NCBI GenBank assembly: GCA_018398765.1
Contig: JAHBMJ010000918.1
Coordinates: 1 to 37,303, forward strand
Source: Chromera velia
Lineage: Eukaryota; Sar; Chromeraceae
Direction of reading: 5' to 3'
DNA: 37,303 bases
Shown: positions 28,770-37,303 of the stretch, piece by piece
How the letters are laid out: each line of letters starts with the position of its first letter
How positions within the stretch are numbered: the first letter of the stretch is position 1
Notes under the pieces: model-generated
What the model saw: the letters and a program-made list of their open reading frames with translations, nothing else
Databases searched by the model: none
Told to the model about the DNA's origin: nothing
Program-made: the position numbers and the translations under genes

Positions 28770-31700
28770 TATATGCGTGCGTGCGTGCGTGCGTGCGTGT
28801 GTGTGTGTGTGTGTGTGTTCACGCGTTTGTGTAGTCTCGAATGACGGCGAGAAGAAATGGTGCGAGACAGGCCGAGAAGACGGGAGGGAAGGACGCACAC
28901 ACACAGACACACACACAGACACACACGCACACACACACACGCACGCACTTGTCGTGTACGGTCAAACAGGAGTAGCTTGAAAGGCTTTCGTTTTTTGTCT
29001 TCGCTTTTCTTTCGATTTCACCAATTGACCGCAGGTGATGAGAGACCTGCACGAGTTGGACACCCGAATCAGGAGCACCCGCATCCGTCTGCCCTCCTCA
29101 GACGAGTCATTCCGGTAGGTGCATAGACAGACGGAGAGATGGGGCGAGGTTATATGTTTTGATTCATTCATTGTTCCTGTCTTCATGCGCACATCACCCA
29201 TCGATTCTATCCTCTTGAGTTGTCAAGCTGTCGAAAAACACACGAATCGTCGAGAGCTCCTCTTCCTTCTGCCCCCTTTTGCTCGGCACCGGGCGGCTCT
29301 TGAAGAAGCCTGCAGCGTGAAGAGAGAAGAGAGTTACCGCGTGTCTGATAATCGCAGTCGGAGGGCCTTTTCGTTGCTGAGAGGTACATGAGAGGACTGA
29401 GGGGTACATGAGATGACTGAGCTCGTGCACCTGCGCTCTCCGGGTATCATCTTCATAGACTCGCTTTTTTTGGCTGCTGGCGCATTTTTGTTCACGTCCT
29501 CTGTGTGTTACGAGAAACACGAGAACGCGCAGGCAAAAACCAGAAGTAACACATTGAGTATCTTTCAGAAGTATGCATTTGTCTGCGTCACTGTATGCGT
29601 ATGTGTGTGTGTGTGTGTGTGCGTGTGTGCGTAAATCTTTTCAGGTATTCGGACGTGTGTCATCTTAGGGGAGACGGGGTTTGCGACTTCATGTCCGTCC
29701 CTCGCCTCTTCCCGTCTACTGCACAATTCGGCCCCGGGAGACTGGACTTTCCCCGAGTAGTGTACGACTCGCACGGAGCTGTCAGAGAGGTGCCAGACTT
29801 AAGTCTCTTCCTTTCGGGAGTAGAGACGCGAGAAGGTAAACTTGTGGGGGCCTCCCAGATGCTCTGGCAGTACTCTCTGCAGGTGAGTGGGCTTGCACGT
29901 ACTTGCGATTCACTCACTGCCTTTCAAGTGTGTTTGAGACGCAAAACATCATTTTTGTCGAACGAAAAGAGAGGGGCTGTATCATCATGCCGGCTCTCTC
30001 CCCGATCTCTGGCCTCCTCTCGTTCCGTCGCAAATGTGGCAGTACGCAGCTTTTTGTCCTTTGGTCCTTTTATTCTTTCAGCCTGTGTGCTATGGAGGAC
30101 TGTGGTTTCGGTCTGTTGCCTGGATACGGAGTGAGATGTGGATAAGCGAATTTGTGCGTAGAAGATCCACATCTGTATCTCAAATTTCTGTGTTTGGTGT
30201 GAGGTGCAGGCAGGGGAGGGTATGAGAGAAACAGGAAAGTGGGCGGAGACAGAGAAGGACACCCCCAACCGATTCTTCAAAGTTCCCACTGGCCCCACAG
30301 AACCCCGCAACGCGACTAGGGCAGAGGTGATGGCCTGGATGAAAACGATGGAGGCGGAGCTGGAGAGAGAGGAGTTCGCAGGGAATAAATTCTTCAGCCT
30401 GACTGTGTACTCTTCCAGAAGCGTCGGTAAGTCGGTACTGTATGTCGGTGTAGAATTTGACAGCTGGAAGACAAGTAATGGACAAACATGCTTCTTCACG
30501 TTTACAAGCTTCGGTCAACGTGTCGAGGTTCATATCTGTCCTTGTAACAGTGTTTTTGTGGGTTGGTTAGTCTTTCCATCCTTCCCTATTACTACATACG
30601 ATATACAGGTTCCCTGCTCTCTTTGTTGCAGACGATTCTTTGAGGGCTGCTGAAAGCTCTCTGTTCTCATTCCGTGACCTGATGCTCTTCGGTGTTGTGG
30701 TCATCCTCATTGCCCTCTACGCCAGTGTGGTGAATTTCTCAAAAAAGACGGAGGAGTGGAGGCTTCTGTCCGCGTTGGTGGGGTGCCTGACCCCTGTGCT
30801 GGCTTTCATCGGGTCATCGGGTCTTCTCTACTTGTGTGGGCTGCCACATGAAAGTCCCAATCTGGCAGTGCCTTTCCTTGTGCTGGGCGTTGGTGTGGAT
30901 GATGTTTTTGTGATTTTGTCAGGGGTGACGCGAACATGGGGTGATGAGCGGACAGCGAGACGGATACAGGAGGGCAGAGACGTTGGGCGCCCGAAGGAAA
31001 GACTTGCGGTTGCAATGAGAGACTCAGGAATAAGCATCACACTGACGACCTCAACCAATCTGATTGGTCTACTATTTGGCTTGATGTCAAACGTGTTTGC
31101 GATCCGAAACTTTTGTGTGTTCATGATCTTGGGTTTGTTTTTTGGGTACGTGATGTGTCTGACCTTTTTTCTTCCTTTTCTTGCAATGGACTTGAAGAGG
31201 GAGGCAAATCGGGAGAGAGGCTATATCCGCCTGCTCTGTCGAATTGGTCGGATGATCACTCACCCACTCGAGTCGCAGAGCGCAAGGGACCTGCGGAAGG
31301 AAAGTGGGGGAGCAAAGGAAGAAGAGAAAGAGAAAGGACAGAAAGGAGACAACAGGAGGGGACGAATGGAGACGGCTGCAAGTCTAGGGACCCCTGCTGA
31401 GCAGTTGGGAAAAAATCTTGAGGGAGGCGATGCAGAAGAATCACCCCTGGCAGACTCTCCGAGAGATTCAAAAGCCGAGGAGAGACCCCAGCTGCCACCC
31501 CCGTCTTCCACGCTCCTAGATGCCGAACACCTTCTGTTTCTTCACCTTGTCATAGAGCAGATCTGCAATCCCACCAGGTGACTTTTATATGAACACAGAA
31601 ATATGCATGTTCGCGGACTATAGATGAGCCTCCGTTTGTACTGCGCTGTTCAGCTCCGGCGCCTTCGTCACGACGTAGAGCAGAGTGGCAACCTCAATAG

Positions 31701-32718
31701 GTCGTTTGCAATTCTCAGTGGAAGCTCTCGCGTCTCCTGCGCATCTTCGTTAGCTCGGTCATGCAGACATTCGTCTTTCACCGCATGCATGGACCCAAAG
31801 AGAGAGAAGGAGGGAGTTTGTGTGTCTGCTCTTTGTCTTTCCTCTGTTGGCCCGCTGTGCATGCTTTCTCCCTCCCTCACTCCCCTCCTTTCTGTCTCTC
31901 TTCATGCAGGTGGCGTGGGTGGCTGGTGGCCTCGCCAGGCTCTGCTGTGGCTTCTGCAGATCTGCAGAGAGAGCAGAAGGAAGACAGTGGGAAGGCAGGG
32001 AGACTGCAAATGCAGACTGCGCAGGAGTCTCAAAGCGGCGCTAGTCCTTTCCCTCCGACGGCAGAGGCAAGGGAGCCCGCAGAGGAACCGGAGGGGAGGG
32101 AGACGAAGGACGATGGGGCGATCGAAAAGCCAGAGAGGCAAGAGGACCTGTGCCCGCTGATTCGAATAACGACCACAGCAGAAGAAACAGATGCGCCAGC
32201 AGTCACTGCAAAGACCGACCATCAACATCACTGGCAGCATCATGCGGGGGATGGGGGGACACTGTTTGTGAGGGCAGAGGACGCCAGGGAGCAGATTTTT
32301 CTTGGAGGAGGATCTGTTCCGAAGGCAATTATCAGATTCGTTCAGAATTGGTCAGCCAGCTAGTCACGCTCCGTTCTTCCCCTCTTCCAAGTTTGGTCTG
32401 CATGCAGCAATTTTCTGTTTTGCATCCTCTTTGGTTTGCATGTATCACTTGATCGACATGGTATCTCCCGCCATCATGTGCGTCGAAACAAGTCAAGCGA
32501 ATAATCGTCATCGATGAAACTAAAACAAAAACATTCACGTACTGCTACCCACAGGTGGGCCCGCCTCCTCCTCCACCCTGTCGTTGCGGCCCTTGTTGCC
32601 CTCTCTTGGCTCGCGTTCTTGGGTCTCTCTGTGGTCTCGCTGGCATCCTCGTCTCCTTTGCTGGGAGGGGGGCTCAAATACGGGCTCCATCCGGTGGAGC
32701 TGACGAACCGGTGCGTAA

Positions 32719-32749
<31 letters not shown>

Positions 32750-35583
32750 GAAGGAAGGAAGGAAGGAAGAAAGAAAGAAAGAAAACACGCAACGGAAGGG
32801 CTGTAGGTGTAGCGTGCGTGAGTGCATCCATCCATCCATCTGTTGTTCCATGCAAGTGGTCACAGCAAGGCAAGACCTGTCAGGGGACACCGATCCGCCT
32901 GCATTCCGTACGGAAAGTTGACAGAGAGTGAATGAATGAATGAATGAATGAATGAATGAATGTGCATATACTTTCTTCGTTCAAAGCCCTTACTCTTCCT
33001 TGTGTCTCCGCTCGATCATCTGTGCCGCCAACTGCGTCCAGTGATGCGCCGCTTAGAGGGTCCGTCCGTCCGTCGATGCGTGATTGCGTGAGAATGGAGA
33101 AGAACCGTTTCTTTCTCATGTTCGATGGTTGTCGTCATGGCTTAGTTTGTGTGAATTTTCCTTTCGGTTTCAACATGCATGCAGGGATGCGCCCTTGAGG
33201 GGTTTCTTCAGGCAGCTGGAGTTTTTGAAGGACAGCGGGTACAGAGGGGTTGTGTTCTTCGATGAGGGCACAGAGTGGTGGAAGGAGAGTGTGCAGGAAC
33301 GACTGGTGGAGATGGTGGAGGACTTGGAAAAGCAGGTGCGTGCTTGGTGTATTGGATTCATCACTTTGTTTTCTGTGAAGGATCTCTATGTGCGGTTGGT
33401 TTTTCTCACGCCCGTCTGTGTGTAAAGCGTTTATCCTGTTTTGCGTTCACGGGACGTCAATTGACTTGGCCGTCTAAGCGCCTCTGCCTATTTAGGTTCC
33501 GAACAGAAACAAACAATTACTTAGAATTCGATTCGTTGCTCCTGGCTTACCCACTGCAGGACTTCTATCGACTCGGTCGAGCACCGCTTTACGAGTTCCT
33601 CCAAGAGACAGGAAGAGCGGGAGGGAGAGAGAGGCCTGAGGAGGGGAGAGAGTCGGGGGGTGCGGTTGGGGAGGAAAAAGAGAGATTTGAACAGAGCCTG
33701 GCTGAATGGATCGGTCGGCACAGATACTTCAAATGGGACTTTGCATGGGAGGATCCGATCAACAGTCAGTCAGTCAGTCAGTCAGTCAGTCAGCTCAGTC
33801 AGTCAGTCAGTCAGTCAGTCAGTCAGTCAGTTAGTCCTCTGCCAGAGAGCGATTCCTTCGCTCCCTCTGCGTCGACGCGGCCCTTTTCTTCTTGCACAGA
33901 GCAGACTCTGTGTGTGTGGTGTGTGTTGTGTGTGTGTGTGTGTGTGTGTGCGGGCGTGTGTGTGCAGAGAGGGGGCTCCGCTCTTGGAGGTTCCAGATGG
34001 TCGAGCGTTACTGCGTGACGACAGACTGCTACAGAGCGCGTATGGTGGGCACGCGTGAGTTCTTCGACGGGTTCAGGGACGACTTCACTGCACGGTCAGC
34101 CGGCCAGCCAGTCTCCTGAATTTTCTCACATACTGCACTCTGTGTGTGTGCTTGTGCCTGCCCTGCCCTGACATACCGTGTATCCTCTGAAGCCCTACCT
34201 GTTTCACCACCGCAACCAACAGTCCGACGCCACGCGAACGGCCCCCAAACCCACCGAGACCACCTCCCACCGAGCGTCGTTCCTTTGCTGTTTGTTGGGG
34301 TGGGTTTGTCTCTGTGCTCATCTCTCTCTCGATGGATCAATTCATCAATATCTGCTCTCTCGATGGATCAATCTATCAATATCTGCTCTCAATATCAATA
34401 TCTATCAATATCTGGATGATGTGCTCATCTCTCTCTCGATGGATCAATTCATCAATATCTGGATGATGTGCAGATACTTCAACGAGATCTTCTTGGTGGC
34501 AGAGCTAGACCTGACCATCCTCAGGTCCACTCTTCTCTCTATGGGGGGTGTGATCGGTGCGGCGACTGTGATGTCCTCTCTCTTGCTGAAGGGGCTGTGG
34601 GCGGTCGTGTTCGTGGTCGTGTGCGTGGTCGCGATCGACGTCTCTCTTTTCGTAGTGATGGTCTGGTGGGGTCTACCTCTGTCCATCCTCTCCGCCATCA
34701 TCCTGGTACTCTGCGCGGGTGCGTGCGTGTGTACGTATGTATTGGGAGTTGGGGATCGGTCTGCTCGAAAAGGGAAAAGGGTAGAGAAGAGAGAAAGAAA
34801 CAAGGAAGGAAGGAAGGAAAGAAAGAAAGAAAGAAAGAGCGAACGAAAGAAAGAAAGAGCGAACGAAAGAAAGAGCTCTGTTTTGACCTGGAAGCACCTG
34901 GAAGAAAAGTGGGTATCACATATGTGGTTACTGCGGTACATGTTTCCCTCTGTTCTCGGTGATTCCTCCCTTTGTCCCTCCCTCTCTCCGCAAGAAGACA
35001 CCTGCCAGCATCGAAAGAGAGACAGCCTGGGTGTTGGTTCGCATTGCATGTTTCCTTTCGTCTGACAGTGTGTCTGAGAGTGGTGACCGTTACGTACGTC
35101 TGATCTTTTTATGCTGGTACCCCTCCTCTCTCTGCAGGTTTCACTGTGGACTACGTGGTCCATGTCTGCCATGCGTTCTCAGCTGCGTCCTCGGAGAGCC
35201 GGGCGGGGAGGGTCGTGGAGGCCCTCGTTGCCATGGGCCCCGCCGTCTTCCATGGGGCCCTTACCGTGGTGGTTGCCGGGGCCCCCGCACTGTTCTCGAA
35301 GAGCGCGGTGTTCTTCCTCTTCTTCCAGATGATCTCGGCAGCCATTGTGATCGCTCTGACGCACGGCATCGTGGTGCTTCCGGTTTTACTGAGCCTCGTG
35401 GGGCCTCGGCACGGAGAGAAAGGGGCTGGAAGGAGACGAACTGAGGCGGCAAGGAAGCTGGTGGAGAGCCTCAGAGAGGACGGGAGGCAGATCGTGTCGA
35501 CGGAGGGGGGGGACATCCAGGAGAGGGGGGGGGTTGGGCAAACTCTCTCGCTAGCTTGCAGAGAGGCCCCGAAATGTGATTGA
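27245..35583 (+). CDS. Patched/NPC1-like RND transporter with sterol-sensing domain
   Basis: Fourteen exons sum to 3,594 nt (1,197 residues) with every junction in phase: 27245-27376, 27959-28072, 28449-28544, 29035-29114, 29645-29882, 30210-30426, 30632-31577, 31910-32350, 32555-32710, 33185-33335, 33560-33764, 33968-34094, 34474-34718, 35138-35583. TM1 (LIVWSFVISAGLAPGLLF) is followed by a large Cys-containing ectodomain. The first five-helix bundle is the sterol-sensing domain, with GVGVDDVFVIL (about 377-387) and ISITLTTSTN. After TM6 comes a ~250-residue charged, low-complexity loop (exons 7-8). The second half repeats the plan: TM7 (PVVAALVALSWLAFLGLSVV), a second ectodomain, and GFTVDYVVHVCHAF (about 1050) in TM10-12. 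Family members move sterols or other lipids using ion gradients; the Asp pairs in GxxxDD/GxxxD are the proton or sodium relay. Substrate unknown. Exon 3 needs a GC donor (AAG|GCACGC) or a longer reading to a GT, so that junction is least certain. Ends at TGA. Confidence 0.88.
28586..28960. repeat. Compound (CT)n(GT)n and (CA)n microsatellites in intron 3
   Basis: TGTC, TTTCTC, (TC)n, (TG)n, (GCGT)n and (CACA)n runs fill the intron between exons 3 and 4 of the transporter gene. Confidence 0.95.
29596..29635. repeat. (TG)n run in intron 4
   Basis: TG dinucleotides lying 10-50 bp before the acceptor of exon 5. Confidence 0.9.
32717..32785. repeat. (GAAA)n/(GGAA)n run at the start of intron 9
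   Basis: Tetranucleotide run starting within about 10 bp of the exon 9 donor (CG|GTGCGT). A (GAAT)n run follows at 32929-32961. Confidence 0.93.
33765..33832. repeat. (GTCA)n run forming the 5' splice site of intron 11
   Basis: The repeat begins at the donor itself: AACA|GTCAGTCAGTCAG, running about 65 bp. A GT run lies further in, at 33909-33965, and reaches the acceptor of exon 12. Confidence 0.9.
34320..34473. repeat. Tandem duplication upstream of the exon 13 acceptor
   Basis: Units containing CTCTCGATGGATCAATTCAT and CAATATCTG are repeated three times. The last two also share CTGGATGATGTGC. Only the final copy ends CAG and serves as the acceptor; the earlier copy reads GTGCTCATC at the same place. 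Confidence 0.85.
34796..34872. repeat. (GAAA)n run in intron 13
   Basis: Purine tetranucleotides with two AAGAGCGAACG interruptions. Confidence 0.9.
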
Positions 35584-35924
35584 GAAGGGTGAATGCATGA
35601 GAAGGTAGAAAGAGGAAGAGATGTAGAGAGAAGAACACACGGAAACACAGGTCTGACTGCAGGCATGAAGGCAGAATTTAATGGATTGGTAAAGAGAAAA
35701 GATGAATGCTTATCAAACAATAGAGGTGCAGACATGAGTCGCTCGACGTGTGCACAATTTTTTCTCTCTGCGTGCGTGAATCTCTATGCTCATCGGACCT
35801 GTCTTTCGACATGTGTGTTTTTGCGTGCTCTGTATGAATGAGAGGGAGCAGATGAGAGTACCTGACCGGGTCGATGCGATGCGATTGTTCCTGCAATGAG
35901 GGGTCTGAGGGGTCATCGTGCACG

Positions 35925-36506
35925 TGTGCAGTACAGTAGAGTAAGAGAGCGCAGTCTCTGTGTTTACTCACGGGAGGGCATCTCTTACCGAATTTCATGT
36001 ATGTGGGCAGTAAAGTGGGAGGAGCAGATGCAGTCTCTATGTTCAGTCACAGAAAGGATCAGATCCCCTCCTTGAGTGTCATGTGCATGTGCAGTGGAGT
36101 CAGGGAAGAGCATTTTTTATGTTCACTCACGAAAAGGCTTCGCTCACCCACTGCACAAGCATTCACATGCAGCCGGAGGTGCAAAGCCACCTCTTTTTTC
36201 GGAGTCGCTGCCGTGTGTAGTCGAAGTAGTTCCGTCTGCCTGTTGGGTCACTCGAAGACAGCAATTGCATCATTTTAGTATCTGCTGTACGGCGTCAATT
36301 GTGCAGCGGGTGTTCGTAGTCTGAATCGCAGTTGTAAGTTCCCCGGATCTCTGTTTGACCAGGTGTTGCCGAGCAGCTATTGAAGTTCGGTCTTGACGAC
36401 CCATGCTGGGCTCCCCGAGCTTTGTAGCATATTGTAGTGCAGTGCCAGTCAGTGTATGACGCTGTTGTGTTGAGCGGTATGCTGTGAGCGTCTACGCAAC
36501 ACTAGA
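35925..36506 (+). repeat. Dispersed repeat, copy B
   Basis: Same order as copy A (21427-22175): units with AGTAAAGTGGGAGGAGC and CATGTGCATGTGCAGT, then TATGTTCACTCACGAAA, GCAAAGCCACCTCTTTTTTC, GTATCTGCTGTACGGCGTCA, GTGCAGCGGGTG and TAGTGCAGTGCCAGTCAG. It has fewer tandem units and no (CT)n insertion. Like copy A it lies in the 3' flank of a plus-strand gene. Confidence 0.85.
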
Positions 36507-36606
36507 GACTTACCTGCAGCCTACCAGGACGATTAAACCTTTAAATATTGTCCAGTGGAGTAGCGTGTAATGCTGCGTACTCTGAGCGCACATCAGACAT
36601 GGTGCA

Positions 36607-37085
36607 TGACAAGTGGTCAAAGTTGTTAAACTCTTCAATATATTTATCCTAGATTTATCTATACCCATAACCGAAAGCAAAATTTTGGCTATATCCAAAC
36701 TTTTGAATATATTTGAATGTATTAAGAACTGTACATATTAGATGAAGCTTTCTTCAGTTTGGATGGAAGCAGTTAAGTATGTCAAGGATTCAAACAGTCA
36801 GAGTAACAGAAAAACATGTTGATAAAACTTAATAAGATCATTATAAAGGGCCATGTATAGACAATCTGATGCAAAGTTGCCTAAAAAGTGACAATGTTGC
36901 CATTATATTGGTAATTTTTATGGGATATGAACGATTTTTTAAGACCGAATGAAACACACATTTTTTAAACATTTGTGCTTCTGTTTATATTTGGATATAT
37001 TTGGCTAAAACATAACCAAAGGTCCAAACTTTGGCTAAATATATTGCCAGTGGCTAAACACTTTAACAACTCTGCAAGTGGTTTT
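36607..37085. mobile_element. AT-rich inverted-repeat element (MITE-like)
   Basis: The left end (GACAAGTGGTCAAAGTTGTT, then AAACTCTTCAATATATTTA) is matched in reverse complement by the right end (CCACTTGCAGAGTTGTTAAA, then AATATATTTAGCC). Internal ATTTTGGCTATATCCAAAC and GTCCAAACTTTGGCT also pair. The arms differ by a ~10-bp indel and many substitutions. No gene inside and no target duplication identified. Confidence 0.5.
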
Positions 37086-37303
37086 ACAGACAAAGCCAAA
37101 GAGCTGATAGGTGCAATAACCGGGTCAATTAAGCTACTATTTTTAAGAGTGTTTTTATATGTATGTGTTTCAAGTAAAAAAAAAAAAAACTATTAATAAG
37201 GGGACACACTAAGACATATCTAGGGACACAAAAAATATTTTTTTATAAAACGGTGTCTTATATACTAGCTTATATAAGTATAGTTATGTAAGGACTTCAT
37301 GGG
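37086..37303. other. AT-rich end of window, nothing identified
   Basis: Poly-A and short AT palindromes (for example ACTAGCTTATATAAG). No gene. Confidence 0.5.

Noticed and set aside
33275..33559. Coding continuation upstream of transporter exon 11
   Set aside because: Exon 10 ends with a good donor (CAG|GTGCGT) and exon 11 begins after CCACTGCAG; phases fit, so 33336-33559 is intron.
57..34872. CRISPR arrays
   Set aside because: All tandem repeats are micro-, mini- or satellites without unique spacers, and the genome is eukaryotic.

Overview
This window is nuclear DNA of a microbial eukaryote. It has multi-exon genes with GT-AG introns, dense microsatellites, a roughly 200-bp satellite, several kinds of mobile element, one 306-bp assembly gap (24339-24644) and two single undetermined bases. 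The intron style (3' splice sites almost always ending TGCAG), abundant GCATGC words and the gene types suggest a protist, perhaps an alveolate such as a chromerid alga. That placement is a guess.

Layout. 1-4345: CACT/CAGA microsatellite, one possible exon, then a ~200-bp satellite split by a decayed reverse-transcriptase (RT) element. 4311-8227: two divergent unrecognised genes that read as continuous proteins only if TAA and TAG are sense codons. 8336-10340: microsatellite and a second RT copy. 10345-12780: a stray minus-strand exon, WD40 exons, and a short inverted-repeat element. 12781-18340: AT-rich, repeat-rich DNA with a small membrane-protein gene, a tRNA-like sequence and two elements with terminal inverted repeats (TIRs); the larger one carries a transposase-like gene. 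18574-21052: a divergent pair, a COMT-type methyltransferase and an acyl-CoA desaturase. 21262-23715: minisatellite, a dispersed repeat and gene-free DNA. 23716-26910: a START-domain gene on the minus strand. 27245-35583: a 14-exon Patched/NPC1-like RND transporter on the plus strand. 35584-37303: a second copy of the dispersed repeat and an AT-rich inverted repeat.

Main result. Genes at 4311-7582, 7877-8227, 13124-13414, 16505-17326 and 17186-18010 stay open through 19 in-frame TAA/TAG codons with no frameshift, and each ends at TGA. This fits a ciliate-like code (TAA/TAG = Gln, TGA = stop). The 998-codon gene has one internal TGA that does not fit. The host START-domain gene ends at TAA, and the desaturase, methyltransferase and transporter contain no in-frame TAA/TAG. 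The window may therefore hold mobile or foreign genes with a different code inside a standard-code genome. Ancient nonsense decay is the alternative to rule out.

How the genes may work together. The START-domain gene (lipid binding) and the sterol-sensing-domain transporter diverge from a shared 334-bp region, as do the methyltransferase and desaturase from 448 bp. The first pair suggests co-regulated sterol or lipid handling, which is inference.
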